A stretch of DNA of 6,252 nucleotides from CAVOBC01 sp963693635 (GTDB lineage: Bacteria > Pseudomonadota > Gammaproteobacteria > Pseudomonadales > Azotimanducaceae). Position 1 is the first letter of the stretch. Each line of letters starts with the position of its first letter. The notes beneath the pieces are model-generated. The model was given only the letters and a program-made list of their open reading frames with translations. It did not search any database and was not told the DNA's origin. The translations under genes and the position numbers were made by a program. Below, piece after piece: positions 5,410 to 6,252 of this stretch. The stretch spans positions 1 to 6,252 of the forward strand of contig CAVOBC010000292.1 of assembly GCA_963693635.1 (NCBI GenBank). The letters are read 5' to 3'.

Positions 5410-6252
5410 ATGTACGATCTGACCGGGCGCTTTGACGCTCAACACGCGGCCTCGAGGCAATCGTGTCACGTGGATGCGGCAACGCGCATCGACCGCATCG
5501 AGCGCGCCGTCAACTTGCTGCAAGCCCACGGCGACGCGCTTTGTGATGCGATGAGCGCAGACTTTGGCCAGCGCTCGCTCGACCAATCACGTATGACCGA
5601 CATCCGCGGCGCGATAGGCCCCCTGAAGCACGCAGCGAAGCACTTGCGCCGTTGGATGCGTCCCGCCCGACGCAGCACCGGCTTTCCCATGAATCTGCTG
5701 GGCGGTCGTGCCCGCATCGAATATCAGCCATTGGGCGTCGTCGGGTGCATCAGTCCATGGAACTTTCCGGTGCAGCTTGCCTTCGGACCCCTGGGTGGCA
5801 TCTTCGCGGCGGGCAACCGTTGCATGGTAAAGCCCTCGGAATTCACGCCGGCAACGTCTGCGCTGATGGCCGAGGCGGTTGCGAACGCTTTCGATGCCGA
5901 CGAACTCACGATTATTGAGGGGGATGCAGAGATCGGCGCAGCCTTCAGTGCGCTGCCGTTTGATCATCTGATGTTCACGGGCGCGACGTCGATCGCAACG
6001 CACATTCTGCGGGCAGCGGCGACTAATCTCGTACCCGTTACCCTTGAACTCGGTGGCAAGTCCCCAGCGATAGTCGGGACCAATGCCGACATCACGGCGG
6101 CGGCCGACAGCATCATGGCCGGCAAGACGATGAACGCAGGACAGATCTGCCTCGCCCCAGACTATGCACTCGTACCCGAGGCCGCCGTTGCAGAATTCGT
6201 CTCAGCCGCGAAGGCCGCCGTTGGCACCCTATATCCAACGATCAAAGACAAC
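5410..6252 (+). CDS. Aldehyde dehydrogenase, coniferyl-aldehyde-dehydrogenase-like, 3' end outside window
   Basis: 281 residues are visible and the frame is open at the right edge. The protein belongs to the ALDH superfamily, oxidising an aldehyde to the acid with NAD(P)+. The cofactor site is seen as PWNF (116-119) and KPSE (141-144, Lys141). TGATS (about residue 193) matches the nucleotide-binding GxTxxG region loosely. ELGGKSP contains the general base Glu213, and NAGQICLAPDY contains the catalytic Cys247. The short N-terminus, the HLRRWM stretch and the APDY and YPTIKDN motifs are typical of the class-3-like branch annotated as coniferyl aldehyde dehydrogenase (CalB type). Members of that branch are often broad in substrate, so coniferyl aldehyde is not certain. 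Start ATG 5410 follows GGGGGA (5397-5402) by seven bases. Only about 60 percent of the usual length is present. It has its own candidate promoter and is probably a separate unit from the acetyltransferase. Confidence 0.93.
   Translation, partial: MYDLTGRFDAQHAASRQSCHVDAATRIDRIERAVNLLQAHGDALCDAMSADFGQRSLDQSRMTDIRGAIGPLKHAAKHLRRWMRPARRSTGFPMNLLGGRARIEYQPLGVVGCISPWNFPVQLAFGPLGGIFAAGNRCMVKPSEFTPATSALMAEAVANAFDADELTIIEGDAEIGAAFSALPFDHLMFTGATSIATHILRAAATNLVPVTLELGGKSPAIVGTNADITAAADSIMAGKTMNAGQICLAPDYALVPEAAVAEFVSAAKAAVGTLYPTIKDN

Noticed and set aside
5587..6003. Minus-strand open frame of 138 codons
   Set aside because: It is antisense to the aldehyde dehydrogenase core with its intact catalytic motifs.
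3291..6252. Functional link between the LigB-like Memo fold and the coniferyl-type aldehyde dehydrogenase as an aromatic degradation pathway
   Set aside because: The dehydrogenase is separated by 206 bases, a possible terminator and its own promoter. Memo proteins are not shown to be ring-cleaving dioxygenases, so the fold resemblance is not enough.

Overview
The window is GC-rich bacterial DNA. The protein families and the codon use fit Pseudomonadota, probably a gammaproteobacterium, but there is no rRNA or other marker, so the taxonomy is only an inference. Five protein genes are supported. Two lie on the minus strand in the left half and three on the plus strand in the right half. I saw no tRNA, rRNA, CRISPR array, transposase or phage gene.

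Left half, minus strand. A radical SAM enzyme of the AmmeMemoRadiSam system (AmrS, 2834 to 1707) is transcribed leftward. After a 197-base gap comes a large uncharacterised protein (1509 to 1) whose 3' end lies beyond the window. The last residues visible could be the start of a class III nucleotidyl cyclase domain, but only a few residues support this.

Middle. A 456-base non-coding stretch (2835-3290) separates AmrS from the divergently transcribed Memo-AMMECR1 gene. It has an extended -10-like promoter facing outward near each end and several inverted repeats between them.

Right half, plus strand. A single gene (3291-4640, TTG start with a strong Shine-Dalgarno) encodes the Memo-like protein (AmrB) fused to the AMMECR1-like protein (AmrA). 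It overlaps by four bases with a RimJ/RimL-type GNAT acetyltransferase (4637-5203), so the two are probably translationally coupled. After a 206-base gap, which contains a likely promoter with a symmetric inverted repeat, comes the 5' part of a coniferyl-aldehyde-dehydrogenase-like ALDH (5410 to the right edge). This looks like a separate transcription unit.

The main interest is a complete AmmeMemoRadiSam set within about 3 kb: the radical SAM enzyme facing a Memo-AMMECR1 fusion, with a GNAT acetyltransferase coupled to the fusion. The three families are known to co-occur across bacteria and archaea. As far as I know the reaction they carry out in prokaryotes is not established, so the coupled acetyltransferase and the large neighbour are the most useful new clues here.
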